From contig DCHH01000134.1 in NCBI GenBank assembly GCA_002315625.1, positions 1 to 29,878 on the forward strand: DNA of 29,878 bases, in the 5' to 3' direction. The stretch comes from Bacteroidales bacterium UBA1757. Its GTDB lineage: Bacteria; Bacteroidota; Bacteroidia; Bacteroidales; UBA1402. Positions 18,601 through 26,973 of the stretch are shown here, one piece after another. Numbering within the stretch: the first letter of the stretch is position 1; each line of letters starts with the position of its first letter. The notes under the pieces are model-generated. The model was not told the origin of the DNA. It saw only the letters and a list, made by a program, of their open reading frames with translations, and did no database searches. A program made the translations under genes and the position numbers.

Positions 18601-21213
18601 ATGAAACTCAGCCGCCTATTGACCGCAACTGTCTTTTTGACCGTTTTTTTGAGTGCCTGCACGCAGCAGTCCATTAAGCTTAATGACCTTGAGTATTTTG
18701 AGGACCGAGGTACTAATGTCCTAGTTTATAGCAATATCTACAATGGTGGATTCTTTGATGAGAAGTTTGCCGGTATTGAAATCATCCAAAGGGGAGAGCG
18801 CATCAGCACCGGTGGAGGAATCCGCCTGATGAACACTCCCGAACAGTGGGATATCTTCGGTGAGATGACTTCAAGGACGGTTAACCGTGAAGACAACAGC
18901 ATTGAGGTGGTTCTTGATTATAAGGACTATGACTTCGTTTCAAAGCTGAGAGTATTTCCCCAGGACAAAGGAGTCATGATGCAGGTCATCCTTGACAAGC
19001 CCGTTCCCGAGAATCTCGTCGGAAAGGCCGGTATGAACCTTGAGTTCTTCCCCGCTTCCTATTTCGGCAAGAACTACCTTGTCGATGGTCTCGGCCGCAT
19101 TCTCCCCAAGTACCCCATGCATGACACGGAAATTCATCCCGTCTCAGAGAAGATTCCGCAGTACTACGGAGAATCCACATTCGACGACAGGGGTCGCGGC
19201 GATTTCATCGTTGCACGTCCGATGGCAACCGGCCATCAGATTATTCTTGCTCCTGAGGACGAGAATCTTCGCGTTGGCATTACCTCAAGTGAAGAGGTCG
19301 GAATCTACGACGGTCGTCATCTTGCCCAGAACGGAACTTTCGTTGTGCGCTCGTTCCTGCCTGAAGGCAAGTCGGGAGTGGTTCTTGAATGGTACATTGA
19401 GCCAAGTGTTTCAAAGACTTGGGTGCGCAAGGCCAACATCGGTTTCTCTCAGGTCGGTTACACCCCCGCACAGAAGAAGGTTGCTGTCGTGGAACTTGAC
19501 AAGAACGACAAACCAGCCTCCACCGCCAAGCTCCTCAAGATTAATGCTGACGGAAGCAAGACCGTGGTCAAGAAAATTACCGCAAAGGTCTGGGGTGAGT
19601 TCTACCATCGTTACAACTACGTCCAGCTTGACTTCTCGGACGTACGCGAACAGGGTTTGTATGCAATTTCATATCAGGGGGTTGAGACTAATGCATTCCC
19701 CATTGACAATGGTGTATATTCAGACAAGTGGCACGCTTCGTCAGACATTTCTCTAGTGGTTAACATGGACCACATGGAGGTCAATGAGGCATATCGTATC
19801 TGGCACGGACGCGCCAATATGGATGACGCTCTGCAGGCTCCCGCAAACGTTACGCTTCACGATGGTTATCATCAGGAAGACGAAACCTTTAACCAGTGGA
19901 AGCCCCTCCAGCACATCCCCGGCCTTGCAGTTGGCGGATGGTATGATGCCGGAGACTTTGATATTCAGGCCAATTCAGTTCTCAATACCACCGAGGACCT
20001 TGCTGCTGTATGGCGCTATTTCCAGCCTGACCGCGACCAGACTCTTATCGACCAGAAGACCCAGTATGCCGATATCCATGTTCCTGACGGCTATCCGGAT
20101 ATCGTGCAACTTGTGATGCACGGAACCCTCAATATCAATGCTCAGGTTGAGAATATCGGTTTCGTGGCACAGGTGATCGGCCAGCCTGACATGCATCACT
20201 ATCATCATCTTGGTGACGCCATGACTCTGTCCGACGGCCTTATCTATGACCCGACTCTTGAGAGGTACGAGCGCAAGGGTGACCGTTCAGGCACTCCTGA
20301 TGACCGCTTCGTCTTCACGAGCCGTTTCAGCCCCGCTGGCGTGATGCAGGATATTGTTTCGCTTGCAGCTGCATATCCCGTCCTCAAGGATTACTATCCC
20401 GAAGAGGCCGAGAGGTCGCTCAAGAATGCCGTTAAGCTTTGGGATAAGTGGTTTGAGGCCGCTGACCCGAAGAACATGCCCGCAGGAGGCCGTGGAGGTT
20501 TCCGCATGGGCAGAGGTGATTCCAGAATAAATGCTGCAATCGAGCTCTGGTATGCTACCGGTGAAGATAAGTACAAGGACTTCTTCCTTCCCCTGGTCAT
20601 GGATCAGCTTACTCCGCAGCCCGCTCCCAAGGATCAGCCGAACTTTGGCGGCGATGCCGGCAATTTTATCGCTATGATGCAGTTCATGGGACTCAATGCC
20701 GGTCTCAGACTCTACAATGATATGGACGAGGAGTTCCAGGCTAAGGTCAAGGCAGTCATTCCGGCGTATGTTGAGAGACTTACGTCAGGTGGAAATGGCA
20801 ATCCTTACGGCGTTGCCATCAATGGTGCAGGCTGGGCAGGAAACGCTCAGATTATCTCCAGCGCTTTCAATTGCTATAAGGTATGGAAACTCTTCCCTGA
20901 CATGATTGATCCTGAATTCGTTTTTGCCGGTCTTAACTTCATCTTTGGCTGCCACCCGTACAGCAATGTTTCATTCGTTACCGCTGTAGGAGTGAACACT
21001 AAGAAGGTTGCATACGGCAACAACCGTGCAGACTATACGGTCATTCCCGGAGGCATTGTTCCAGGTCTTGTCGTGAAGAATCCCGACTTCTTCGAGAACA
21101 AGGACGACTATCCTTTCCACTGGGGTGAGAACGAGTGCTGCATCAATACCGCTCCCAACTACATCCTCCTCTGCCTCGCTGCAGACGAAGTAGCGAAAGC
21201 CCTCAACAAATAA
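18601..21213 (+). CDS. GH9 endo-beta-1,4-glucanase-type lipoprotein with unusual N-terminal domain
   Basis: 870 residues. FLSAC marks a lipobox with C20. Residues about 22-270 form a beta-rich domain I do not recognise. A CelD_N-type Ig-like domain follows (about 276-375, begins IGFSQVGYTPAQKKVAV). The GH9 (alpha/alpha)6 barrel takes up the rest. Catalytic features are intact: DAGD with D449/D452 (nucleophilic-water base), GCHPYSNVSFVTAVG (the conserved substrate-binding block), and HWGENECCINTAPNY, where E845 aligns with the general acid. GH9 enzymes invert beta-1,4-glucan bonds in cellulose, mixed-linkage glucan, glucomannan or xyloglucan. It is divergent from SusC and is the likely backbone-cutting enzyme of the PUL, probably on the surface. 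A strong terminator follows. Confidence 0.92.
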   Translation: MKLSRLLTATVFLTVFLSACTQQSIKLNDLEYFEDRGTNVLVYSNIYNGGFFDEKFAGIEIIQRGERISTGGGIRLMNTPEQWDIFGEMTSRTVNREDNSIEVVLDYKDYDFVSKLRVFPQDKGVMMQVILDKPVPENLVGKAGMNLEFFPASYFGKNYLVDGLGRILPKYPMHDTEIHPVSEKIPQYYGESTFDDRGRGDFIVARPMATGHQIILAPEDENLRVGITSSEEVGIYDGRHLAQNGTFVVRSFLPEGKSGVVLEWYIEPSVSKTWVRKANIGFSQVGYTPAQKKVAVVELDKNDKPASTAKLLKINADGSKTVVKKITAKVWGEFYHRYNYVQLDFSDVREQGLYAISYQGVETNAFPIDNGVYSDKWHASSDISLVVNMDHMEVNEAYRIWHGRANMDDALQAPANVTLHDGYHQEDETFNQWKPLQHIPGLAVGGWYDAGDFDIQANSVLNTTEDLAAVWRYFQPDRDQTLIDQKTQYADIHVPDGYPDIVQLVMHGTLNINAQVENIGFVAQVIGQPDMHHYHHLGDAMTLSDGLIYDPTLERYERKGDRSGTPDDRFVFTSRFSPAGVMQDIVSLAAAYPVLKDYYPEEAERSLKNAVKLWDKWFEAADPKNMPAGGRGGFRMGRGDSRINAAIELWYATGEDKYKDFFLPLVMDQLTPQPAPKDQPNFGGDAGNFIAMMQFMGLNAGLRLYNDMDEEFQAKVKAVIPAYVERLTSGGNGNPYGVAINGAGWAGNAQIISSAFNCYKVWKLFPDMIDPEFVFAGLNFIFGCHPYSNVSFVTAVGVNTKKVAYGNNRADYTVIPGGIVPGLVVKNPDFFENKDDYPFHWGENECCINTAPNYILLCLAADEVAKALNK

Positions 21214-21235
21214 CCCTAACTGAACATAAATAACG

Positions 21236-21264
21236 GCCCTGTCGGATTCGGCAGGGCTTTTTTT
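21236..21264 (+). terminator. Rho-independent terminator after GH9
   Basis: A 9-bp stem GCCCTGTCG/CGGCAGGGC (one G-U pair) with loop GATT is followed by seven T, 22 bases after the GH9 stop. Confidence 0.92.
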
Positions 21265-21266
21265 GG

Positions 21267-21303
21267 TTCGTATTTTTAGCGTATCATTCGCGAAAAATAC
21301 GAA
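21267..21303. repeat. Long hairpin next to the GH9 terminator
   Basis: An 11-bp perfect inverted repeat TTCGTATTTTT / AAAAATACGAA continues, after one mismatch, into GCG/CGC around a 7-base loop. It lies between the GH9 terminator and an orphan -7 box and is not needed for termination. It could be an operator or a relic of a lost gene's control region. Confidence 0.6.
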
Positions 21304-21309
21304 AATTAC

Positions 21310-21317
21310 TACTTTTG
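21310..21317 (+). promoter_or_regulatory. Orphan -7 box on + strand
   Basis: TACTTTTG matches TAnnTTTG exactly and lies just after the 21267-21303 hairpin. No credible + strand gene follows: the next ATG (21325) opens only 23 codons, and the DNA beyond encodes a transporter remnant on the other strand. Confidence 0.35.
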
Positions 21318-21375
21318 TTTTCAAATGGTTCGGGGTCAGGAGGCTTACGGAGACGGCTGTTTTGGTCTGATATGG

Positions 21376-21660
21376 TCAGACGGCTATCAGGATTAGGATT
21401 TGGGCGAGGATTACCCTTATGAACATGGTCAGCGGATAGACTGTGGTGTAACTGACCGACACCTTGTCATTGGGGGATGTGCTGTTGACGAAGGCCAGTG
21501 CCATGGGGTTGCACATTCCGCCGGAGAGCATTCCCATCAGCGAGAAATAATCGAGCTTACACCATTTCCGTGCAGCAAACCCGACCAGAAGAATGGGCAG
21601 GATAGTGATGATAAAACCTTCCAGAATCCACAGATAGCCTCCATTGAGAATAGTTGAGAA
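21376..21660 (-). pseudogene. C-terminal remnant of an AspT/YidE/YbjL-type transporter
   Basis: Reading the minus strand from 21660 to the TGA at 21378-21376 gives about 94 codons with no start codon position that fits a whole protein and an in-frame TAG just upstream (21661-21663). The peptide begins STILNGGYLWILEGF, goes through ILPILLVGF, then KLDYFSLMGMLSGGM, NPMALAFVNS, and ends SYTTVYPLTMFIRVILAQ plus a short hydrophobic tail. This matches the last transmembrane segments of the YidE/YbjL duplication family (about 550 residues when whole), including the GML-x-G-x-M-x-x-P-x-ALAF-x-N and TVYPL-x-MF-x-R blocks. About five sixths of the gene, including the whole N-terminus, is missing. The coding frame is otherwise intact, so the loss may be recent. 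A small dyad (GTCTGA/TCAGAC) spans the stop. Confidence 0.8.
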
Positions 21661-21839
21661 CTAACTTTGCAGACCGCCAAATGGTCTGATTTTGGGGAGT
21701 ATTATAGAAGTGTGCATTCCGGATGAGACGGTCACGGAAATTTACCGGAAACTGAAATCGGCACATGTGGATGACAGGCATTTTGCCAAAGAGCAAAAGA
21801 AGGAGGCACAGAAAAGTGCGGCCCGCCAAAACTTTTTCG

Positions 21840-21847
21840 TATTTTTG
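21840..21847 (+). promoter_or_regulatory. Candidate -7 box of the GH2 gene
   Basis: TATTTTTG matches TAnnTTTG exactly, 26 bases before the ATG at 21874, giving a short leader. No certain -33 element is seen. The preceding stretch 21661-21839 carries no recognisable gene. Confidence 0.55.
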
Positions 21848-21873
21848 CATCATACTGCTAACTGACGACTGTT

Positions 21874-24800
21874 ATGAAGCACAAACTGTTTATCCTTTCG
21901 TTCCTGGTATTCACCAGCACCACTGTTCCGGCTGCGGAGAAGTTTGATTTCATGTCCCACATCTATGACTACATCGAGAACCTTGATGTATTCGAGTACG
22001 GTCAGGAAGATACACGCGCATATTACATACCGGAGCACCACAAAATTCTCAACGGCCAGTGGAAATTCTTCTATGCAGATACGCCTGAGGAGATTCCAGC
22101 GGGATTCTACGAGGAGAACTTCAAGGACTCCAGGTGGGGGATGATTGACGTGCCTTCAAACTGGGAGATGCGCGGATTCGGTGACCCTCTGTTCAGAAAC
22201 GTGTCAGCACCGTTCATAGCAAACCCTCCTTCCGTTCCACACGACTACAATCCTACTGGAGCATACCGTACTTCATTCACCATTCCTGAAGACTGGAAAG
22301 GAGAAGAGGTGTTCCTCAGGTTCGAGAAAGTCGCATCAGCTTCATTTCTCTGGGTGAACGGCCAGGAAGCCGGCTACAACGAAGGTGCACAGGAACCTGC
22401 CGAATATGACATCACCCCATACCTCAAGAAGGGCCGCAACACCCTTGCAATGCTCGTAATCAAGTATTCTGACGGATACTATCTCGAGGGCCAGGACTAC
22501 TGGCGTCTGGCAGGCATCTTCGACGACGTATATGTATATTCCGCACCAAAGACCCGCCTTGTGGACTGGCACGTCATCACTGACCTTGACAATCAGTACA
22601 AGGACGCGGAGCTCAGCATTGAGGCAACCGTAAGGAGCTATGACGCCACTCCGGTCAAGACCCCGGTCAAGGTGAAGGCTGTCCTCACAGACAAGGACGG
22701 AAAGAGAGTAGCTGAACTTGAGAGCCAGAGCGCTTCCTTTGCAGACGGAAGCAACTCTCTGGTCGTGAATATGAAGAAGACCGTCAGCAATCCTCTCAAA
22801 TGGACTGCCGAGACGCCTGATCTCTACGAACTCAAGATGTACCTCGTGGATGCCGCCACAGGCAAGAGCCTCTCTGGAAGTACCGGGGAGGATGCCCGTC
22901 AGGATGTCGGTTTCAAGGAGGTCGAAATCATCGACAACGTATTCTGTCTCAACGGAAAGCCACTGAAGGTCAATGCCCAGAACTCGCACATGCAGGATCC
23001 GGACAACGGCCACACTGTAACCGACGAGCTCATCAGGAAGGACTTCACCATACTCAAGCAACACGGCTTCAACGCAGTGCGCACCAGCCACTATCCACCG
23101 GTTCCACGCTACATCGAACTTGCAGCAAGATATGGTGTCTACATCATTGACGAGGCTGGTGTCGAGGCTCACGCTACCGAGTATGTCTCAAGCGACGAAA
23201 GGTTCATCCCAATGTATCAGGAGCGTGTCCGCAGGATGGTGCTCCGTGACAGGAACCAGCCGGCCGTGCTCATGTGGAGTGCCGGAAACGAGAGCGGTGA
23301 AGGTCCGAACATAGGCGAGGTCATCAAGGAAGGCCGCAAATGGGATGACACCAAGTACTGGATGTACGGAGGAAACGCATACAGCCACGCTGCCGAGGAC
23401 ATCATCGGACCAAGATACCCCACCCCACTGGCACTCGACCTCAAGGTAGGTCTCCATGGTGACAATGACGTCCGTCCTTCATTCATGGACGAGTACATAT
23501 CGGTTGCCGGAAACGGTGGCGGCATGTTCGACGAGATGTGGCGTGCCATCTATACCCATGAAAGGTCCATGGGCGGTGCAGTCTGGGATTTCGTCTCGCC
23601 GGGTCTCACCCAGCATGCAAGGCTCCTCAAGGACAACTCATCGCATAATGTCAAGGCACATATCATGGGAGGCGCGAAGATAGTTGCTGACCCTGGAAAC
23701 AGAAAGAACCATGTGATTGACCTTAGCGGCCATGACGAGTGGGTTGAGATCTACAGGGACGACTGCCTCGAGGTGACCGGCAACAACCTCACCATCAGTT
23801 TCGACGTAATGCCCCGCAAGCTCATCAGCTCATGCGGCTCGTTCGTGACCAAGGGCGAGTGGCAGTTCGGCGTCCAGCAGGACGGCAAGGAGAAGCTCAA
23901 CTTCTACATCAACACCAATCAGGCTCCGAAGTCCGATTCTGCCGATGCCCGTTCCGGTATGCGCAGGACCATGTCCGCTTCAAGGAACTACAAGTATGTC
24001 CTCACTGCAAGTCTCCCTTCAGACTGGGAGTACAGCTGGCACCATGTCGAGGCAGTGTACGACGGCAGCAGGATGACTCTCTCTATCGACGGCAGGGAGC
24101 TCGCTTCAACCGAAGCCTCAGGAAATATCATCAACGCTCCGTTCCCTGTCAACATAGGGCGAAATGAGCAGACCCATGGCCAGGACACCAGATTATACAT
24201 CTGCGACGCACTCATGGACAACGTGGTGATAGCTGACAACACAGGCGATCTCCTCAGCCTTGACTTCGAGAGCGAGCAGGTCGGCGAGAAGTATTTCAGC
24301 TATGGAATCGGAGCCAGGACCTACGGTACAATATGGCCTGACCGTACCATTCAGCCTGAGATATATCAGATGCAGAAGTCGTCACAGCCTATCTCATGCA
24401 GGCTGCTCAGCCTAGACGACCGTCTGGTTGAAGTATGGAACCGCAACCATTTCCTGAACGCCGACTACTACGATTTCAAGTGGCAGCTCTTCGAAGACGG
24501 TGACTGCATAGAACAGGGCACCATAGACCTGGACATAGAACCTCTTTCAAAGAAGGTAGTGACGGTTCCGTTCCATACTCCTGAGCTCAAAGCCGGCTGC
24601 GAGTATTTTCTGAAGGTGTCAAGCGCACTGGCCGAGGACGAAATCTGGGGTGAGAAGGGCCTGGTGATGGCTTGGGACCAGTTCGAGCTCCCATGGAAAA
24701 AGGCAGCAGCCGTTTCTGACAAGGCTGCAGGGAAGGCAACTCTTACAAAGACTGACAAGGACATCATCGTGAAGGGTGACGGTTTCGCATACACTTTCAC

Positions 24801-25674
24801 TGCTGACGGACAGCTCTACAGCATAGTACAAAATGGCGAGGAGCTTCTGAAGTCACCTCTCCAGTTCAACGTATGGCGTGCGCCGCTGGCTCTTGAAGTC
24901 GACGGCTGGGGACAGGGCAACATCATCTACAACAAAAAGAAGTCATGGAACGGCAATCAGATCGCGAACGAGTTCTACAGCAACAATCTTGACAAGATCA
25001 CCAGGCTCCCTATCTCATGCGAATCATTCGAAGCCGGTGGACAGGCCTACATCAACGTGCGCTGTTTCTCACAGTTCGGCGGAGTCTCTTCAGGTTCGCT
25101 GGACGCATACATCTTCGGTGTCAGGTACATAGGCTACTCTGAAGTTTACGAATACCGCATCAACGGCGACGGAACAGTCGCTCTGCACCATATTCTGGAA
25201 CCTGAAGGACAGATGCCTGCGCTTCTGCCACGCATCGGACTTACCATGACGCTGAACGGTGATATGCAGCAGGTCAGGTGGTTCGGCCGCGGACCTGAGG
25301 AGAACTATCCTGACAGGAAGAGCGGCTATGCGGTAGGCGTTTACGAGAACAATGTGGACGGAATGTTCGAGCCTTACCTCATACCTCAGGACTGCGGTCT
25401 GAGATGCGACAACAGATGGGTTGTGATGGAGGACGGCAACGGACACGGACTCCGTTTCTCAATGGACCGGCTCTTCAACTTCAACGCATACAACTACAGC
25501 ACTGAGAACCTCACGAAGGCGGTCTACACCTACCAGCTCGAGAAGCAGGACGGTGTAACCCTTAACCTTGACTACAACACAACCGGAGTCGGATGTACTG
25601 CATGCTACGTACTTCCCGGATATCAGGTCAAACCTACAAAGTACGAGCGTAACCTCACAATCAAGTTATTTTAG
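21874..25674 (+). CDS. GH2 beta-galactosidase-type enzyme with inserted LamG-like domain
   Basis: 1266 residues, longer than the about 1020 of LacZ-type enzymes. A signal peptide ends near TVPAA (residue 21); no lipobox is present. Domain order: GH2 sugar-binding domain (about 45-220), Ig-like domain (about 225-335), TIM barrel (about 340-600), a concanavalin/LamG-like insert (about 610-790), a further Ig-like domain (about 815-900) and a C-terminal LacZ small-chain-type domain (about 950-1266). Acid/base E473 is in WSAGNESGEG and nucleophile E540 is in MDEYISVAGN; RTSHYPP and IIDEAGVEAH are also kept. The usual HEH motif is replaced by NSH (AQNSHMQDP), a pattern also seen in other Bacteroidetes GH2 proteins. 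It probably removes beta-galactosyl side groups in the periplasm or outside. No clear terminator is seen before the convergent ATPase gene. Confidence 0.92.
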   Translation: MKHKLFILSFLVFTSTTVPAAEKFDFMSHIYDYIENLDVFEYGQEDTRAYYIPEHHKILNGQWKFFYADTPEEIPAGFYEENFKDSRWGMIDVPSNWEMRGFGDPLFRNVSAPFIANPPSVPHDYNPTGAYRTSFTIPEDWKGEEVFLRFEKVASASFLWVNGQEAGYNEGAQEPAEYDITPYLKKGRNTLAMLVIKYSDGYYLEGQDYWRLAGIFDDVYVYSAPKTRLVDWHVITDLDNQYKDAELSIEATVRSYDATPVKTPVKVKAVLTDKDGKRVAELESQSASFADGSNSLVVNMKKTVSNPLKWTAETPDLYELKMYLVDAATGKSLSGSTGEDARQDVGFKEVEIIDNVFCLNGKPLKVNAQNSHMQDPDNGHTVTDELIRKDFTILKQHGFNAVRTSHYPPVPRYIELAARYGVYIIDEAGVEAHATEYVSSDERFIPMYQERVRRMVLRDRNQPAVLMWSAGNESGEGPNIGEVIKEGRKWDDTKYWMYGGNAYSHAAEDIIGPRYPTPLALDLKVGLHGDNDVRPSFMDEYISVAGNGGGMFDEMWRAIYTHERSMGGAVWDFVSPGLTQHARLLKDNSSHNVKAHIMGGAKIVADPGNRKNHVIDLSGHDEWVEIYRDDCLEVTGNNLTISFDVMPRKLISSCGSFVTKGEWQFGVQQDGKEKLNFYINTNQAPKSDSADARSGMRRTMSASRNYKYVLTASLPSDWEYSWHHVEAVYDGSRMTLSIDGRELASTEASGNIINAPFPVNIGRNEQTHGQDTRLYICDALMDNVVIADNTGDLLSLDFESEQVGEKYFSYGIGARTYGTIWPDRTIQPEIYQMQKSSQPISCRLLSLDDRLVEVWNRNHFLNADYYDFKWQLFEDGDCIEQGTIDLDIEPLSKKVVTVPFHTPELKAGCEYFLKVSSALAEDEIWGEKGLVMAWDQFELPWKKAAAVSDKAAGKATLTKTDKDIIVKGDGFAYTFTADGQLYSIVQNGEELLKSPLQFNVWRAPLALEVDGWGQGNIIYNKKKSWNGNQIANEFYSNNLDKITRLPISCESFEAGGQAYINVRCFSQFGGVSSGSLDAYIFGVRYIGYSEVYEYRINGDGTVALHHILEPEGQMPALLPRIGLTMTLNGDMQQVRWFGRGPEENYPDRKSGYAVGVYENNVDGMFEPYLIPQDCGLRCDNRWVVMEDGNGHGLRFSMDRLFNFNAYNYSTENLTKAVYTYQLEKQDGVTLNLDYNTTGVGCTACYVLPGYQVKPTKYERNLTIKLF

Positions 25675-25707
25675 GCAGGATGGGGTGCTGCTACTGAAAA
25701 AGTAAAC

Positions 25708-25743
25708 ACGGGAAGGTAGAAAAGTTTGTTTGTTGTATATTTC
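25708..25743 (+). repeat. Direct repeat copy 1 (pair with 28130-28165)
   Basis: 36 bases beginning ACGGGAAGGTAGAAAAGT and continuing through TGTTTGTTGTAT. They match 33 of 36 positions of the copy at 28130. The repeat ends 2 bases before the stop codon of the minus-strand ATPase. Confidence 0.8.
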
Positions 25744-25745
25744 GT

Positions 25746-26882
25746 TTACAGCTTACCGTCCCACAACATTATCAGGAAGTCTTTCAGGTAGATGTGCTCT
25801 ATGTTGTCGGCGGTTCTGTTGAGGGGGTCGAGCGAGACTATTATTCTTCTGGACTCCGGGTATTCATCGCCGAAGACCTTCAGGCCCTTGAGGTGGCGGG
25901 GAAGAACCTCTTCCACAGATTTGATTTCGATTGCCACCCTGGCATCGCCAAGGACAGCATCGACCTCCGTGCCGGTATATGTCCTCCAATACGACAGTTT
26001 CTCCTCATTGTGGGTGTAGCCAAGGTAGGCCACCAGTTCCTGTATGACAAAATGCTCGAAGGCGTGGCCGTATTCCGGCGTTCCGCGTGTAAGTTCCTTC
26101 CTGTGCAGCAGGTGATTTGCCACGCCAACGTCGAAGTAGTAGAACTTGGGAGCCTGGACCAGACGACGCTTCATCGACTTACGGTATGCCGGAATCAGAT
26201 ATCCGGTCAGTGTGTCCTCCAGAATCTCAAAATATGAGGCGACAGTCGCGGAACTGACACCGCACTCTTGGGCAATGTTGCTGTTGTTGACCATTTCCCC
26301 GTCGGAGAGGGCGGCAACCTCGAGGAATCTCTGGAATGCTCCGAGGTTTCTGACCAGAGCCTCCTCCTTGATTTCCTCCCTCAGGTAAACATCTATGTAT
26401 CCCGACAACTTCCTGTCGGCGTTGCGTGAGGTGTAGTGTGGTGGAATCATACCGTAGAGCAGTGCATGGTCAAGGTCGAAGTCGGGAATCTCCGCACTGA
26501 CAAGCGGATAGAAATAGCAGGGCAGTGCCCTGCCGCCGAGTGTGTTGTATCCCTTTCGTTTCAGTTTTCTGGCACTGGAGCCGCACAGTACGAAAATGTG
26601 TCCGAACTCAGACATCAGCCGGTGAACCTCGTCGAGCAGTTCGGGCACTTCTGGAATTTCGTCAATCACTACGACAGTGCTCTCTGGCTTGTCTTTCAAC
26701 ATGTCGTACAACAGACCGGGGCGCCTGCGGAATCTGGCCTTTATGCTTGTGTCAAGCAGGTCGATATATATGCTTCCGGCCAGTTGTTTTCTTAGAGCGG
26801 TACTTTTTCCGGTCTGTCGCGCCCCGAATAAAAAGATACTTTCATCCAATTCTTTGTCAATCTTGAAAATACGACTGTACAT
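25746..26882 (-). CDS. AAA_14/DUF4143-family ATPase (first copy)
   Basis: 378 residues, cytosolic. Walker A is GARQTGKST (20-28) and Walker B VVVIDE (70-75). Sensor-like LCGSSARKLKR is at 99-109. A winged-helix-like region (about 180-240) includes SNIAQECGVSSATVASYFEILEDT. The C-terminal DUF4143 part contains YFFDVGVAN-like and GTEVDAVLGDARVAIEIKS, a PD-(D/E)xK-type core (D308, E319, K321). This AAA_14 + DUF4143 architecture is widespread and multicopy in Bacteroidetes, and its cellular job is not established. It shares architecture but only modest sequence with the ATPase at 28282. The gene is convergent with GH2 and does not belong to the PUL. A candidate promoter lies at 26965-26972, with a long dyad in the leader. 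Confidence 0.88.
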   Translation of the reverse strand: MYSRIFKIDKELDESIFLFGARQTGKSTALRKQLAGSIYIDLLDTSIKARFRRRPGLLYDMLKDKPESTVVVIDEIPEVPELLDEVHRLMSEFGHIFVLCGSSARKLKRKGYNTLGGRALPCYFYPLVSAEIPDFDLDHALLYGMIPPHYTSRNADRKLSGYIDVYLREEIKEEALVRNLGAFQRFLEVAALSDGEMVNNSNIAQECGVSSATVASYFEILEDTLTGYLIPAYRKSMKRRLVQAPKFYYFDVGVANHLLHRKELTRGTPEYGHAFEHFVIQELVAYLGYTHNEEKLSYWRTYTGTEVDAVLGDARVAIEIKSVEEVLPRHLKGLKVFGDEYPESRRIIVSLDPLNRTADNIEHIYLKDFLIMLWDGKL

Positions 26883-26916
26883 ATTCTTGAAAATAATAAT
26901 TACACTTTAGAAATTT

Positions 26917-26951
26917 ATTGAATATTTGAAATGCCGCTTCAAATATTCAAT
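26917..26951. repeat. 14-bp perfect inverted repeat upstream of the first ATPase
   Basis: ATTGAATATTTGAA and TTCAAATATTCAAT are perfect reverse complements around a 7-base loop. On the minus strand it falls between the candidate -7 box and the ATPase start, so it would form a leader hairpin; it could equally be a regulator-binding dyad. Confidence 0.65.
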
Positions 26952-26964
26952 CAAAACAAGCGCA

Positions 26965-26972
26965 CAAAGATA
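26965..26972 (-). promoter_or_regulatory. Candidate -7 box of the first DUF4143 ATPase
   Basis: On the minus strand this reads TATCTTTG, an exact TAnnTTTG match 83 bases upstream of the ATPase ATG. No well-spaced -33 box is seen. Confidence 0.4.
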
Positions 26973-26973
26973 A

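Noticed and set aside
22342..23172. A 276-codon minus-strand frame within the GH2 gene.
   Set aside because: It is a shadow of the GH2 coding frame, which carries complete catalytic motifs.
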